NCBI GenBank assembly: GCA_910585005.1
Contig: CAJUCN010000016.1
Span: 1 to 64,000, forward strand
From: an uncultured Lachnospiraceae bacterium
GTDB taxonomy: Bacteria; Bacillota; Clostridia; Lachnospirales; Lachnospiraceae
Length of the DNA stretch: 64,000 nucleotides
Reading direction: 5' to 3'
Part shown: in pieces, positions 43,606 to 53,347 of the stretch
Position numbering within the stretch: the first letter of the stretch is position 1
Layout of the letters: every line of letters starts with the position of its first letter
Program-made: the position numbers and the translations under genes
The notes under the pieces: generated by a model
The model's input: only the letters and a program-made list of their open reading frames with translations
What the model was told of the DNA's origin: nothing
Database searches by the model: none

Positions 43606-43968
43606 ATGCATAGAAATGAATCTGCTGAAGACTATCTGGAAACGATACTGATCCTAAGCAAAACCCGCCCTGTGGTACGTTCCGTTGACATTGCCGAAGA
43701 GATGGGCTTTAAAAAACCAAGCGTCAGCGTTGCCATGAAAAACCTTCGGGAAAAAGAGCACATCACCGTCACCAAGGAAGGGTTTATTTATCTGACCCCC
43801 TCCGGCAGGGAAATTGCGGAGATGATCTATGAACGCCATGAACTGCTTACTAAATGGCTGGTAGCATTAGGCGTGGATGAAAAAATTGCAGTCAAAGATG
43901 CCTGCCGGATCGAACACGACATCAGCAAAGAAAGCTTTGAAGCCCTCAAAAAACACATTAAATCCTAA
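43606..43968 (+). CDS. DtxR/MntR family metal-dependent repressor
   Basis: A 120-residue regulator with an N-terminal winged helix (VRSVDIAEEMGFKKPSVSVA) and a C-terminal dimerisation/metal domain; no SH3 domain, as in MntR. Metal ligands are visible: Asp9 and Glu12 (SAEDYLETIL), and Cys/Glu/His in DACRIEHDIS. It should repress metal uptake genes when Fe(II) or Mn(II) is high; the feoA box and nearby feo operon argue for iron. Start ATG 43606 follows TGGAGGGTTATT. The lipase gene follows 33 bases downstream and may be cotranscribed. Confidence 0.88.
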   Translation: MHRNESAEDYLETILILSKTRPVVRSVDIAEEMGFKKPSVSVAMKNLREKEHITVTKEGFIYLTPSGREIAEMIYERHELLTKWLVALGVDEKIAVKDACRIEHDISKESFEALKKHIKS

Positions 43969-44001
43969 CCTTTGCCAGTACTTCTGTATAGGAGGGCCGT
44001 T

Positions 44002-44985
44002 ATGCCAAAAATGCCTCAAATCTTACCTGAAACCTGTTTTCATGAATCTATGGACCGTGAAGTGATTCCTTATCTTTCAGCCATCTGTCGATCTGATTAC
44101 CTTCCCATTGATCCGTCCCGGGGCGATGCCGGGCGGCTTTACTATGAAGTCTATCGCCCTGCAAATGCCCGGGGCGCCATTGTGATAAGCCACGGTTTTT
44201 GTGAGACCATCGAAAAGTACAAAGAAGTCGTTTACTATTTTACAAAAATGGGTTTTCAGGTTTACCTTGCCGACCAGCGGGGGCATGGACGGTCCCTTCG
44301 GGATACCAGCCACCCAAACATGGTGCATATCAACCGCTTTGAGGATTATGTTGAGACGTTCCACCACTTTCTATTATCGGTAGTCAAGCCAAACTGCGGC
44401 AATCTTCCCCTGTATCTTTACGCCCATTCTATGGGAGGCGGCATTGGCGCGCTTTACCTGGAGACTTACCCGGATACCTTTCAAAAGGCAATCCTGACTT
44501 CCCCCATGCTTGCAATCTCTATGGGGCCCGTCCCTGCTTTTCTTGCAAAAGCGCTGGGCTTTATCATGGTCAGGATTGGAAGATCCGAATCCTACGCCCC
44601 AGGACAGCATGCTTTCCTCCCTGGTGAAAAATGGGAAGAAAGCGGTTCCGCCTGCCGGGAACGTTTTTCTTATTACCAACACAAAAAAGAATCCACGCCC
44701 CTTTTCCAGAACAGCGGTTCCAGCTATGGCTGGGCATACCAGTCCCTTTGTACCTGCCGTAAGATCACGCAAAAAAGGAACTGTATGAAAGTCACAGTTC
44801 CCGTTTTGGTGTTTCAGTCTTTCCATGATACTTTCGTAAAAGCATCCGCCATCAAATGTTTTGTGCAAAATACTCCCACTGCAAAACTTGTTCCCATAAA
44901 AGGCAGCCGCCATGAAATCTATAACAGCCATCAGGAAGTCCTGATTCCCTATTATCAGGAAATATTCCGCTTTTTAGATTTGTGA
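44002..44985 (+). CDS. Alpha/beta hydrolase (monoacylglycerol lipase/lysophospholipase-like)
   Basis: A 327-residue serine hydrolase. The oxyanion region is AIVISHGFCETIEKYKEV, the nucleophile elbow YAHSMGGGIGALY (Ser at about 145), the acid Asp in FQSFHDTFVK and the His in GSRHEIYNS; these form a full catalytic triad. It resembles the Hydrolase_4 (PldB) group acting on monoglycerides or lysophospholipids. No signal peptide, so cytoplasmic. Start follows GGAGGGCCGTT. Cotranscription with the DtxR gene is likely; a functional link to iron is not obvious. Confidence 0.85.
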   Translation: MPKMPQILPETCFHESMDREVIPYLSAICRSDYLPIDPSRGDAGRLYYEVYRPANARGAIVISHGFCETIEKYKEVVYYFTKMGFQVYLADQRGHGRSLRDTSHPNMVHINRFEDYVETFHHFLLSVVKPNCGNLPLYLYAHSMGGGIGALYLETYPDTFQKAILTSPMLAISMGPVPAFLAKALGFIMVRIGRSESYAPGQHAFLPGEKWEESGSACRERFSYYQHKKESTPLFQNSGSSYGWAYQSLCTCRKITQKRNCMKVTVPVLVFQSFHDTFVKASAIKCFVQNTPTAKLVPIKGSRHEIYNSHQEVLIPYYQEIFRFLDL

Positions 44986-45081
44986 AACGCCCAAGGCTTT
45001 TCCTTCTTCAATGGCAAAGTCCACATAAGCGTCCACCCGTGCTGTGGCAATATTTCCTTCCCGGCAATCCCTCCTGGCCAT
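44974..45081 (-). CDS. Possible 35-residue peptide coupled to the beta-mannosidase gene
   Basis: The ATG at 45081 overlaps the TAA of the beta-mannosidase gene (TAATG), which allows translational coupling. The product (ARRDCREGNIATARVDAYVD, then FAIEEGKALGVSQI) is acidic and helical. It overlaps the end of the lipase gene on the other strand by 12 bases. It may be real or the remnant of a longer C-terminal sequence. Not recognised. Confidence 0.3.
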   Translation of the reverse strand: MARRDCREGNIATARVDAYVDFAIEEGKALGVSQI

Positions 45082-47585
45082 TACGCAATATCCCACACGG
45101 ATCTGCACGTTACTTCTGCCGCATCTCCGGCTACGATTTCTACGGTGCACTCCCCGGCTTCCATATCAAAGAAGTTATCAGACAACCATAAGTCCCCGTC
45201 TACTCCTATAATTTCCACATTTTTTGCATAGGCATCCGCCTTTACCGTGATCCGTTTTCCTTCTTTTTTCACCTGCAGATGCGGGTCCTCAAAGAAATAA
45301 TGCTTAGGCGGTGTAAACAAACAGGTATTCCTGGAAACCACCCTTCCATCCACTTCAAAACAATATTCCAAATGGATCTCTCTCTCATGATATCCCTCAA
45401 AATCCATCTTTTCAAGCCATAATCCCGAAAGCGCCGGCACGCTTATCTGTCTGCTCCCCTCCTGGATCACACTGCTGTCTGGCCTTCTAAGCGCCCATCG
45501 TACCATGCCGCACACTTCTTCCATGGTCTCGTTCGCCACATGAAGCCTTGCAGAAAGCTCGATCGGCTTTGGCTGGGCTATACAGTATGGCCTTTCGCTA
45601 AGTTCCCCAACTTCCTCACAAGAGATCATCACCGGAGCAAACATTCTTTTTTCTGCATAGTGAAGGGCCTTGTAACGTCCATAATAATCAATACTTGCCC
45701 AGGAAGCCACAGGCCAGATATCGTTAAGCTGCCATACCACCGCTCCCATGCACCTTCCTCTATGACGCCTGAAATGCTCCACCCCATAACGAATTGCATC
45801 CGCCTGGAGAAGCTGGGACGCAAACAAAAGGTGGTCAAAATCCTTGGGAAACAGATACGTTGCAGAAAGATAGTTTAAAATTTTCCCGTTGGCCGCCGTA
45901 TTTCTCTGGTGCATCTCCATCACCCTGGAAAAAATATTCCGATCCCCTTCATCAGTAAAACTTTCCACGGTTTTCAGGCATGGAAAAGACTGGAATCCAA
46001 ATTCCGACAGGTAACGGAAACGGAACTTTCTGTACTCCGTAAAAGGTTTATTTCCGTGCCATACATCCCAATAATGCACATCACCTCTATTTTCATCCCA
46101 TGGATTATCATAATTTCCGCCGGACGAAGGGGATGAAGGCCAGTAAAAAGCTGCCGGATCCTCTTCTTTTATGATCTTTGGGATAATATATTCATAAAGC
46201 TTGATATAATCATTTTTTTGTTTCGCAGTCGTCTTCCAGCATCCGTCAAGCACCTGGGTTTCCATCTCGTTATTGCCGCACCACAGGGCAAGACAGGCAT
46301 GATGACGTATCCGCCTTACATTTTCAATGGTTTCCTGCACCACATTTGCCTCAAATTCATCATCCAGTTCATAGGACGCACAGGCGTACATAAAATCCTG
46401 CCATACGATAAGCCCCAGCTCATCACAGATATCGAAGAAAAAGTCATCCGGATAATAGCCCCCGCCCCAGACACGGATACAATTATGATTTGCCCAAACC
46501 GCATCCTCAAGAAGCTTTCTGGTCCGGTTAGGCGTCACTCTTCCAAGCAGATTATCCTCCGGGATATAGTCCGCCCCCATGGCAAAAATCTTCACTCCAT
46601 TTACTTCATGGGCGAAGCAATTTCCCCATTCATCCTTTTCCGTATTCACCGTTATCGTACGCAGCCCGATTCTTCGCTGCCACAAATCCAGCGCTCCGCT
46701 CTCATCCAAAAGTTCCGCCTTCACCTGGTAAAGGGGCTGCCCGCCGTAGCCCTTTGGCCACCAGATCTTAGGATCTTCAATCAGGATCTGGTAATTTTGT
46801 TCTTCCGCACTGCCTGGATCCTGATCCTCAACCATATATTCCTTTCCATCCGGATCTGTCACCGTAATCTTCACATGCCCCTCTTGGCCTGCATCAAATC
46901 CATTGGTTTCCAGGCTGCCAAATAACTCTAACGCAATATCAAAAGTAAGGAGTACCTTCCCCTCTTCATGCTTCTGTGTTATGTAAACTGAATCAAACCT
47001 GCTTTTCTTTATGCCCAGCAAAGATACATCCCTAAAGATCCCGGCATCAGGAAGCCTTGGCCCCCAATCCCACCCGAACATACAGTGTGCTTTACGCAAG
47101 TGGGGGAAACCTTCCATCGCATCCGTTGAGCCTCCCGTATACACTTTTTTATTTTCCTCTTCGATATATTTCGTAGGCGAACGGAACGTCACCTTCAACT
47201 GGTTCATACCCTCTTTTAAGGCATCGGATAAGAGCAAGTCAAACTCCCATATCCTGTGCATGTTATAAGCGCATCCCAAATACTCCCCGTTTAAATAAAT
47301 ATCCGCCAGGGTGTCGATTCCGTCAAACCTAAGTAATAGCGCATCGTAAGAAAACATCTCTTCCGTCACCTGGAAATCCCTGGTAAAAGAAAAATCATTT
47401 TCCATAAGCGGCAGTACCTTTAACTCATTGTCACGGTAATACGGATCCGGGATCAGTTTTTGCTCCAGCAAAGCTTCATACACGCTTCCAGGCACTTTGG
47501 CATCAATACCCTCTGCCGGTATCATTGCCTCATCGGCTCCTAATATATTTAACTTCCATATCCCATTTAAGTCCATCTTTAACAT
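45081..47585 (-). CDS. GH2 beta-mannosidase
   Basis: An 834-residue intracellular exo-enzyme of family GH2 that removes terminal beta-mannose from manno-oligosaccharides and N-glycan cores. Domain order: sugar-binding jelly roll (1-190, with RDNELKVLPLMENDFSFTRD), immunoglobulin-like domain, TIM barrel (about 290-590) with acid/base Glu in LWCGNNEMETQ and nucleophile Glu in RYLSEFGFQSFP, then beta domains. MVWQLNDIWPV-like sequence (AVVWQLNDIWPVASWASIDY) confirms the mannosidase type. Start could be ATG 47585 or ATG 47576; neither has a strong ribosome site. No signal peptide. Confidence 0.92.
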   Translation of the reverse strand: MLKMDLNGIWKLNILGADEAMIPAEGIDAKVPGSVYEALLEQKLIPDPYYRDNELKVLPLMENDFSFTRDFQVTEEMFSYDALLLRFDGIDTLADIYLNGEYLGCAYNMHRIWEFDLLLSDALKEGMNQLKVTFRSPTKYIEEENKKVYTGGSTDAMEGFPHLRKAHCMFGWDWGPRLPDAGIFRDVSLLGIKKSRFDSVYITQKHEEGKVLLTFDIALELFGSLETNGFDAGQEGHVKITVTDPDGKEYMVEDQDPGSAEEQNYQILIEDPKIWWPKGYGGQPLYQVKAELLDESGALDLWQRRIGLRTITVNTEKDEWGNCFAHEVNGVKIFAMGADYIPEDNLLGRVTPNRTRKLLEDAVWANHNCIRVWGGGYYPDDFFFDICDELGLIVWQDFMYACASYELDDEFEANVVQETIENVRRIRHHACLALWCGNNEMETQVLDGCWKTTAKQKNDYIKLYEYIIPKIIKEEDPAAFYWPSSPSSGGNYDNPWDENRGDVHYWDVWHGNKPFTEYRKFRFRYLSEFGFQSFPCLKTVESFTDEGDRNIFSRVMEMHQRNTAANGKILNYLSATYLFPKDFDHLLFASQLLQADAIRYGVEHFRRHRGRCMGAVVWQLNDIWPVASWASIDYYGRYKALHYAEKRMFAPVMISCEEVGELSERPYCIAQPKPIELSARLHVANETMEEVCGMVRWALRRPDSSVIQEGSRQISVPALSGLWLEKMDFEGYHEREIHLEYCFEVDGRVVSRNTCLFTPPKHYFFEDPHLQVKKEGKRITVKADAYAKNVEIIGVDGDLWLSDNFFDMEAGECTVEIVAGDAAEVTCRSVWDIA

Positions 47586-47777
47586 AACTTTCGCTTTTCC
47601 CAGCCTTTCTTTCGCTTAATTTTTTGTAGTATAGCATATAATACCCCCGGAAAATATAACTTTTCCTTGAGGAAATTGTAATAAATGATTTTCCTCTGGT
47701 GATACTGCATTGCACTATGTTATACTAATAGAAATATTACCTGGTTTCAAAATATTACAAACAATAAAGGAGTTTTT

Positions 47778-48038
47778 ATGAAAGCAAAATCTAAACAAAT
47801 CGCAGCCATCTTTTGTATTGTTTTGCTGGTTCTTTTATATATCGCCACTTTAGTCATATCATTGCTTGACTTTCCCGGATCTGACAGGCTTTTTGCCGCA
47901 TGCATTCTGGCAACGATAGGACTCCCCATCCTTTTGTGGGTCTATATCTGGCTGTATGGAAAAATAACCGGAAAACGTACGCTTGCCGATCCATCCTCCC
48001 CAAAAGACACATCCGAAGAAACCGACACAAAAGCTTAG
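47778..48038 (+). CDS. Small two-helix membrane protein
   Basis: An 86-residue protein with two membrane helices (IAAIFCIVLLVLLYIATLVI and LFAACILATIGLPILLWVYI) and a hydrophilic C-terminal tail (KRTLADPSSPKDTSEETDTK). It is typical of small uncharacterised Clostridial membrane proteins. Start after AAAGGAGTTTTT. Its stop overlaps that of the convergent HAD gene by four bases. Confidence 0.8.
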   Translation: MKAKSKQIAAIFCIVLLVLLYIATLVISLLDFPGSDRLFAACILATIGLPILLWVYIWLYGKITGKRTLADPSSPKDTSEETDTKA

Positions 48039-48640
48039 TCCGCTGACATCACATCTTCCAATTCGCTTTGTGTCTGTTCAAGGGTATGGAAAAGAATCCC
48101 TTTCATGCCTTCTTTTTGTGCTGCCAGCACATTCTTTTCCGTATCATCAATAAACACACACTCTTTTGCCTTTAACCCATACCGATCACAAAGCAGCCTG
48201 TAGATTTCCGGATCCGGCTTAATCAGCTTTGCCTGATAAGACAGGATTCCGCCGTCCATAACTGGAAGGAAATCCAATGCCTTTTCACATTCCACATGAG
48301 CTTTGTGGGCAAAATTGGAAATATAGTAAACCCCATATCCCCTTTCCTTTAACTCCTTAAGCCAGGGAATGGCATAGTCATACCGTCTGATCATGCCGGT
48401 AATGTCCCCAAACACCTGCCGGAGTTCTTTTTCAATGGAAGGATCGTTTTGGATAAACCCGGAAAGAAGTTCCTCATCAGAAAGCTTTCCCCTGTCCATT
48501 TCATTCCAAAAACTGCTTCGCACCGTGGCATCCGCCAGCTTTTCAAATACTTCATCGCTAAAACCAAAGCTTTGGTAAAATTCTTTCCACACAAACCCTG
48601 CAAGCACGTTTCCAATATCAAATACAATATTCTTCACCAT
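48035..48640 (-). CDS. HAD family hydrolase (subfamily IA, YihX-like)
   Basis: A 201-residue phosphatase-type protein. Motif I is IVFDIGNVL (Asp nucleophile; the second Asp is replaced by Asn as in the YihX group), motif II Ser in YYISN, motif III Lys in KLIKPDPEIY, motif IV VFIDDTEKN. Helical cap domain at about 15-85. Such enzymes dephosphorylate sugar phosphates or related molecules. Start after AGGAGATTTAAGAT. It follows the LysR gene by 21 bases, likely the last gene of the carAB-led string. Confidence 0.88.
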   Translation of the reverse strand: MVKNIVFDIGNVLAGFVWKEFYQSFGFSDEVFEKLADATVRSSFWNEMDRGKLSDEELLSGFIQNDPSIEKELRQVFGDITGMIRRYDYAIPWLKELKERGYGVYYISNFAHKAHVECEKALDFLPVMDGGILSYQAKLIKPDPEIYRLLCDRYGLKAKECVFIDDTEKNVLAAQKEGMKGILFHTLEQTQSELEDVMSAD

Positions 48641-48661
48641 ATCTTAAATCTCCTTCATTTA

Positions 48662-49546
48662 TTAACTGATCATTGCTAAAAATTCCCGGGCTGCCCTGGA
48701 CTGGCAAGCCTTTTCCTCCGTCACAACGCAGATCTGGCGTTTGGGGATAATCTTGTTAAAGCGCAGTTCAAACAGCCTTCCGTTCTCTAAGTATTCCTGT
48801 GCAAAATCCCGCACCACACAGCCAACCCCTAAACTTCTAAGGGCAAACTGTACGATCATATCGCTGGTGGCAAGTTCAAATTCCGGAGAGATCCTCACAC
48901 CGTTATGGCGCAGGAAATCCCCCATGTAAGTTCCGGTACTGGTGACCCCTTCCAAAAAGATAATGGGAAGTTCCTCCAACTCCTGCAAATCCAGCATACG
49001 GTTTTTGTACTGGATAAACCTCCGCCCGGCCACAAACACATCCTCTAACTCCCGCACCTCTTTCACAGAAAGATTCTGCCGCTTCTCAAAGGGGGCGCTG
49101 ACCACCCCGAAATCAATTTTCCCCTGATGAAGAAGATGTAGCGTCCTTGGGGTAGGGGCATTATTTACTGTCACTTTGATCCCCGGGTACTGCTCATGAA
49201 ACTTTTCAAGGAAAGGCAGCAGATAATATTTCAGCGTCATATCACTGGCCCCGATCTTCAATTCCCCACAGTCTAAGCGAAGCATGGAAGAAACCATCTT
49301 TTCCCCCAAAAGGATTTTTTCATACCCTTCCCTTACATACTCATAAAGAACCTGCCCTTGCTCTGTAAGGCGGATTCCCTTAGACGCCCGCACGAAAAGC
49401 TTCGTGTCAAGAGACCGCTCCAACTGCTTTAAGACCTGGCTCACCGCAGGCTGTGAAATAGAAAGCTCCGCCGCTGCCGCCGTCAGGTTTTCACATTTGG
49501 CCACATGATAAAACACCTTATAATATTCCAGATTTTCCGCCACCAT
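48662..49546 (-). CDS. LysR family transcriptional regulator
   Basis: A 294-residue regulator: N-terminal helix-turn-helix (1-65, CENLTAAAAELSISQPAVSQ) and C-terminal periplasmic-binding-protein-like effector domain (about 90-290, LKIGASDMTLKYYLLPFLEK). Start after AAAGGAGGAT. It lies 25 bases after the hypothetical gene behind carB; no divergent target gene is present, unusual for LysR, so its targets are probably elsewhere or the carAB operon itself. Confidence 0.88.
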   Translation of the reverse strand: MVAENLEYYKVFYHVAKCENLTAAAAELSISQPAVSQVLKQLERSLDTKLFVRASKGIRLTEQGQVLYEYVREGYEKILLGEKMVSSMLRLDCGELKIGASDMTLKYYLLPFLEKFHEQYPGIKVTVNNAPTPRTLHLLHQGKIDFGVVSAPFEKRQNLSVKEVRELEDVFVAGRRFIQYKNRMLDLQELEELPIIFLEGVTSTGTYMGDFLRHNGVRISPEFELATSDMIVQFALRSLGVGCVVRDFAQEYLENGRLFELRFNKIIPKRQICVVTEEKACQSRAAREFLAMIS

Positions 49547-49571
49547 ATCCTCCTTTCCCGGTCAGCCGCCT

Positions 49572-50102
49572 TTATCCCGGAAGCTCTCCCTGTAAAGGGA
49601 ATTCTGTTCCCCTTCTCCACTTCCCTTCCGGATCATCCTTAAGGAGAAACAGGCTTTTCTTTCCCAAAAAAGGTCTCATATTTTGGATCAGCGCCTGCTC
49701 ATCCTCAACCAAAACCTCCTGACCGGTCAGCGCTAAGATCAGCTTTGACCTTGCATGAAATAATTTAAGATGTGCCGCAAGCTGTTCCAGTTTCTTGTTT
49801 TCCTTCCTTTGTCTGTAATCTTCAAAACAACCCGATGTCTGAAGAAACGAAAGCGGAATCACCTTATTTTCCATTTCCCTGTCACTTTTCCATAAAAGCA
49901 GGTTCATCCGCACATTCCGGAATACTTCACTGTGCTTTCTAAGAATGCCTGCAATCTCCCCGGCAAAATCCCGCACATACTGATCCGGCAGGCCACAGTC
50001 AACCACCAGCGTCATTTCCAGTACGCCTCCGGTATAGTTGCCCGGCACATGCAAAACTCTCTCCACTGCGTTTTTCAGGTTCATTTTCGCCAACAATTCC
50101 AT
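49572..50102 (-). CDS. Hypothetical protein downstream of carB
   Basis: A 176-residue soluble protein without recognised motif. The first half is beta/alpha (GGVLEMTLVVDCGLPDQYVR, FRNVRMNLLLWKSDREME); the second half has a Rossmann-like tail (SKLILALTGQEVLVEDEQAL). The ATG at 50102 follows GTGAGGAACTTTCG; an upstream GTG at 50129 is weaker. It sits 50 bases after carB and 25 before the LysR gene, so it is probably cotranscribed. Function unknown. Confidence 0.65.
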   Translation of the reverse strand: MELLAKMNLKNAVERVLHVPGNYTGGVLEMTLVVDCGLPDQYVRDFAGEIAGILRKHSEVFRNVRMNLLLWKSDREMENKVIPLSFLQTSGCFEDYRQRKENKKLEQLAAHLKLFHARSKLILALTGQEVLVEDEQALIQNMRPFLGKKSLFLLKDDPEGKWRRGTEFPLQGELPG

Positions 50103-50152
50103 CGAAAGTTCCTCACCCCTTGTTTTCACATATCCTTTTATACGAAATCCTT

Positions 50153-53100
50153 TTATATAGAAGCAACATCGATCAGCGTAAAACGACCGTTGGCATTTTC
50201 CATACTGGTTACCAGCGCCCTTGCCGTGTCCATGGCCGTGATACAGTTGACCCCGGTCTCAATGGCTGTCCGCCGGATCAAAAACCCATCTCTTGATTTA
50301 TCCCTTCCCTGGGTGGGGGTATCGATCACAAGGTCAATCCGATGGCCCAGGATCAGATCCATAACGGTAGGTGATTCCTGGGAAATCTTGTTCACCTTCC
50401 TGGCCTTGACCCCCGCTTCGTTTAAAGCCGCCGCAGTGCTTCTGGTGGCATAGATCTTGTACCCCAGCTTTTCAAACCGCCTGCCAATCTCCACTGCTTC
50501 CCCTTTATCCGCGTCTTTGACGGTAATGATCATCTGCTTATGCCTGGGAAGATCCACCCCTGCTCCCAAAAACGCTTTATACAAAGCTTCGTTAAATGTC
50601 TTTGCAATGCCAAGGCATTCCCCGGTAGATTTCATCTCCGGCCCTAAGCTGATTTCGGCCCCCCGGATCTTTTCAAAGGAAAACACCGGCATCTTGACCG
50701 CAAAATAATCTGCTTCCTGCTGCAAGCCCGGTTCATAGCCCAGTTCCCTGATGGTCTTCCCGATGATCACTTCCGTGGCCAGATCCACGATCGGGATCCC
50801 TGTCACTTTACTGATATAAGGAACCGTACGGGAGGAACGGGGGTTCACCTCAATCACATAAACCTCTTCCCCGATGGCAATAAACTGAATGTTAATCAAT
50901 CCTTTTACATGCAGCGCTTTTGCCAGCCTTCTGGTATACTCCCCAATCTTTTCCTTCACCCTGTCGGTAATCGTGTGCGCCGGATAAACGGAAATACTAT
51001 CCCCGGAATGAACCCCGGTGCGCTCAATATGCTCCATAATGCCGGGAATCAAAATATCCGTGCCGTCGCACACCGCATCCACCTCGATCTCCTTGCCCTG
51101 CAGGTATTTATCCACCAAAATCGGGTGATCCTGTGCAATCCGGTTGATGATCTCCATAAACTCTTCTATCTCTTCGTCGGAAATGGCAATCTGCATTCCC
51201 TGTCCGCCAAGCACATAAGAAGGGCGCACCAACACCGGATATCCCAGCCTGTTTGCCACTTGCTTCGCCTCCTCGGCGGTATAGACTGTGCCCCCTGCCG
51301 CTCTTGGGATCCCGGTCTGTTCTAAGATCTTATCAAACAGCTCCCTGTCTTCCGCCGCATCCACATCTTCCGCCTTCGTTCCCCAAATAGGCACACCCAT
51401 CTTCATCAGGCTTTCCGTCAGCTTAATGGCTGTCTGACCGCCAAACTGTACCACCGCCCCGTGAGGCTTTTCTATCCTTACAATGCTCTCCACATCCTCC
51501 GGGGTGAGGGGTTCAAAATACAGCTTATCTGCAATGTCAAAGTCGGTGCTTACGGTTTCCGGGTTATTATTGATGATGATCGTCTCATATCCCGCCTTGG
51601 AAAAGGCCCATGTTGCATGAACGGAACAATAATCAAACTCAATCCCCTGCCCGATCCTGATCGGCCCGGAACCTAACACCAGAACCTTCTTTGGCGGATC
51701 GGTCTTGACCGCTTCATTTTCACTGCCGTAAACGGAATAATAATAGGGGGTGCTGGCCTCAAATTCCGCCGCACAGGTATCTACCATCTTATATGCCGCA
51801 ACGATCCCGTTATCATAACGCATCTTTTTGATTTCTTCTTCCCCTATGCCTGTAAGCCGGCTGATCACACAATCCGGAAATTCCATCCGTTTCGCTTCCT
51901 TTAATAAAGGAAACGTCAACGGCCCCGTTTTCAGTGCCTGTTCCATTTCCACCAGAATTGCAATCTTATCTATGAACCAATGGTCGATCATGGTGATCTC
52001 ATGGATCGTATCATAATCGATCCCCTTTCGGAGCGCCTCTGCAATCACATAAATCCTCTGGTCGTCCACGATTCGCAGCCGTTCTTTTAAATCTTCCCCG
52101 GAAAGGCCGCTAAAATCATAACTAAGCAGACAATCCACATGCTGTTCCAAAGAACGGATGGCTTTCATCAACGCGCCTTCAAAATTATCACAAATGCTCA
52201 TCACCTCGCCGGTAGCCTTCATCTGCGTGGTAAGAGTTCTCTTTGCCGTGATAAATTTATCAAAAGGAAGCCGGGGCAGCTTTACCACACAGTAATCCAG
52301 TGTAGGCTCAAAGCTTGCATAAGTCTTTCCCGTAATGGCGTTTTTGATCTCATCTAACGTGTATCCCAACGCAATCTTCGCCGCAACCTTGGCAATGGGA
52401 TAGCCGGTAGCCTTACTTGCCAGCGCGGAGGAACGGCTGACACGGGGATTTACTTCAATCACGCAATACTCAAAGCTGGTCGGATGAAGGGCAAACTGCA
52501 CGTTGCACCCCCCTGTAATCTCAAGCTCATTGATAATGTTAAGGGCGGAGGAACGGAGCATCTGATACTCCTTATCTCCCAATGTCTGGGAAGGAGCCAC
52601 CACCATACTGTCCCCTGTGTGGACGCCTACCGGGTCAATGTTTTCCATATTACATACGGTAATGCAGTTGCCTGCACCATCCCGCATCACTTCATATTCG
52701 ATCTCCTTCCATCCGGCAATGCAGCGTTCCACCAAAACCTGACCCACACGGGATAACCGCAGGCCGTTTTCAAGGATACTTTCCAATTCCGTTTGGTTGT
52801 GAGCGATTCCACCGCCGCTTCCCCCAAGGGTGTATGCCGGGCGCAGCACCACCGGATAACCGATGGTATTGGTAAACGCGACCCCGTCCTTCACGCTCTC
52901 GACCACCTTTGACGCTGCACAAGGCTCCCCGATCTTTTCCATGGTGTCCTTAAATTCCTGCCTGTCTTCCGCTTTCTTGATGGTGGCAGCCGTAGTGCCT
53001 AAAAGCCTGACGTTATGGGAGTGCAAAAAACCTGACTCTTCCAGTTCCATGCCAAGGTTTAACCCGGCCTGCCCGCCTAACGTTGGCAGGATACTGTCCG

Positions 53101-53347
53101 GCCTTTCCTTTTCAATGATCTGCTCTAATACCCCGGCAGTAAGGGGCTCGATGTAAACCTTGTCCGCAATGTTTCTGTCCGTCATAATGGTTGCCGGATT
53201 GGAGTTCACTAAGATAACCTCCATCCCTTCCTCTTTTAAGGAACGGCAGGCCTGGGTTCCGGCATAATCAAACTCCGCCGCCTGGCCGATCACGATAGGA
53301 CCGGAACCGATCACCAGGACTCGTTTTACGTTTGGATTTTTAGGCAT
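50153..53347 (-). CDS. carB: Carbamoyl-phosphate synthase large subunit
   Basis: A 1064-residue enzyme that makes carbamoyl phosphate for arginine and pyrimidine synthesis from ammonia (delivered by CarA), bicarbonate and two ATP. Two homologous ATP-grasp halves: carboxyphosphate half (about 1-400; VIGSGPIVIGQAAEFDYAGT) and carbamoyl-phosphate half (about 550-930; LGSGPIRIGQGIEFDYCSVH), with an oligomerisation segment between, and an MGS-like allosteric domain at about 935-1064. The length is standard. It overlaps carA by 8 bases. Confidence 0.97.
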   Translation of the reverse strand: MPKNPNVKRVLVIGSGPIVIGQAAEFDYAGTQACRSLKEEGMEVILVNSNPATIMTDRNIADKVYIEPLTAGVLEQIIEKERPDSILPTLGGQAGLNLGMELEESGFLHSHNVRLLGTTAATIKKAEDRQEFKDTMEKIGEPCAASKVVESVKDGVAFTNTIGYPVVLRPAYTLGGSGGGIAHNQTELESILENGLRLSRVGQVLVERCIAGWKEIEYEVMRDGAGNCITVCNMENIDPVGVHTGDSMVVAPSQTLGDKEYQMLRSSALNIINELEITGGCNVQFALHPTSFEYCVIEVNPRVSRSSALASKATGYPIAKVAAKIALGYTLDEIKNAITGKTYASFEPTLDYCVVKLPRLPFDKFITAKRTLTTQMKATGEVMSICDNFEGALMKAIRSLEQHVDCLLSYDFSGLSGEDLKERLRIVDDQRIYVIAEALRKGIDYDTIHEITMIDHWFIDKIAILVEMEQALKTGPLTFPLLKEAKRMEFPDCVISRLTGIGEEEIKKMRYDNGIVAAYKMVDTCAAEFEASTPYYYSVYGSENEAVKTDPPKKVLVLGSGPIRIGQGIEFDYCSVHATWAFSKAGYETIIINNNPETVSTDFDIADKLYFEPLTPEDVESIVRIEKPHGAVVQFGGQTAIKLTESLMKMGVPIWGTKAEDVDAAEDRELFDKILEQTGIPRAAGGTVYTAEEAKQVANRLGYPVLVRPSYVLGGQGMQIAISDEEIEEFMEIINRIAQDHPILVDKYLQGKEIEVDAVCDGTDILIPGIMEHIERTGVHSGDSISVYPAHTITDRVKEKIGEYTRRLAKALHVKGLINIQFIAIGEEVYVIEVNPRSSRTVPYISKVTGIPIVDLATEVIIGKTIRELGYEPGLQQEADYFAVKMPVFSFEKIRGAEISLGPEMKSTGECLGIAKTFNEALYKAFLGAGVDLPRHKQMIITVKDADKGEAVEIGRRFEKLGYKIYATRSTAAALNEAGVKARKVNKISQESPTVMDLILGHRIDLVIDTPTQGRDKSRDGFLIRRTAIETGVNCITAMDTARALVTSMENANGRFTLIDVASI

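Noticed and set aside
46218..46925. Long plus-strand frame antisense to the beta-mannosidase gene
   Set aside because: Shadow of a strongly supported GH2 gene; composition is typical of antisense frames.
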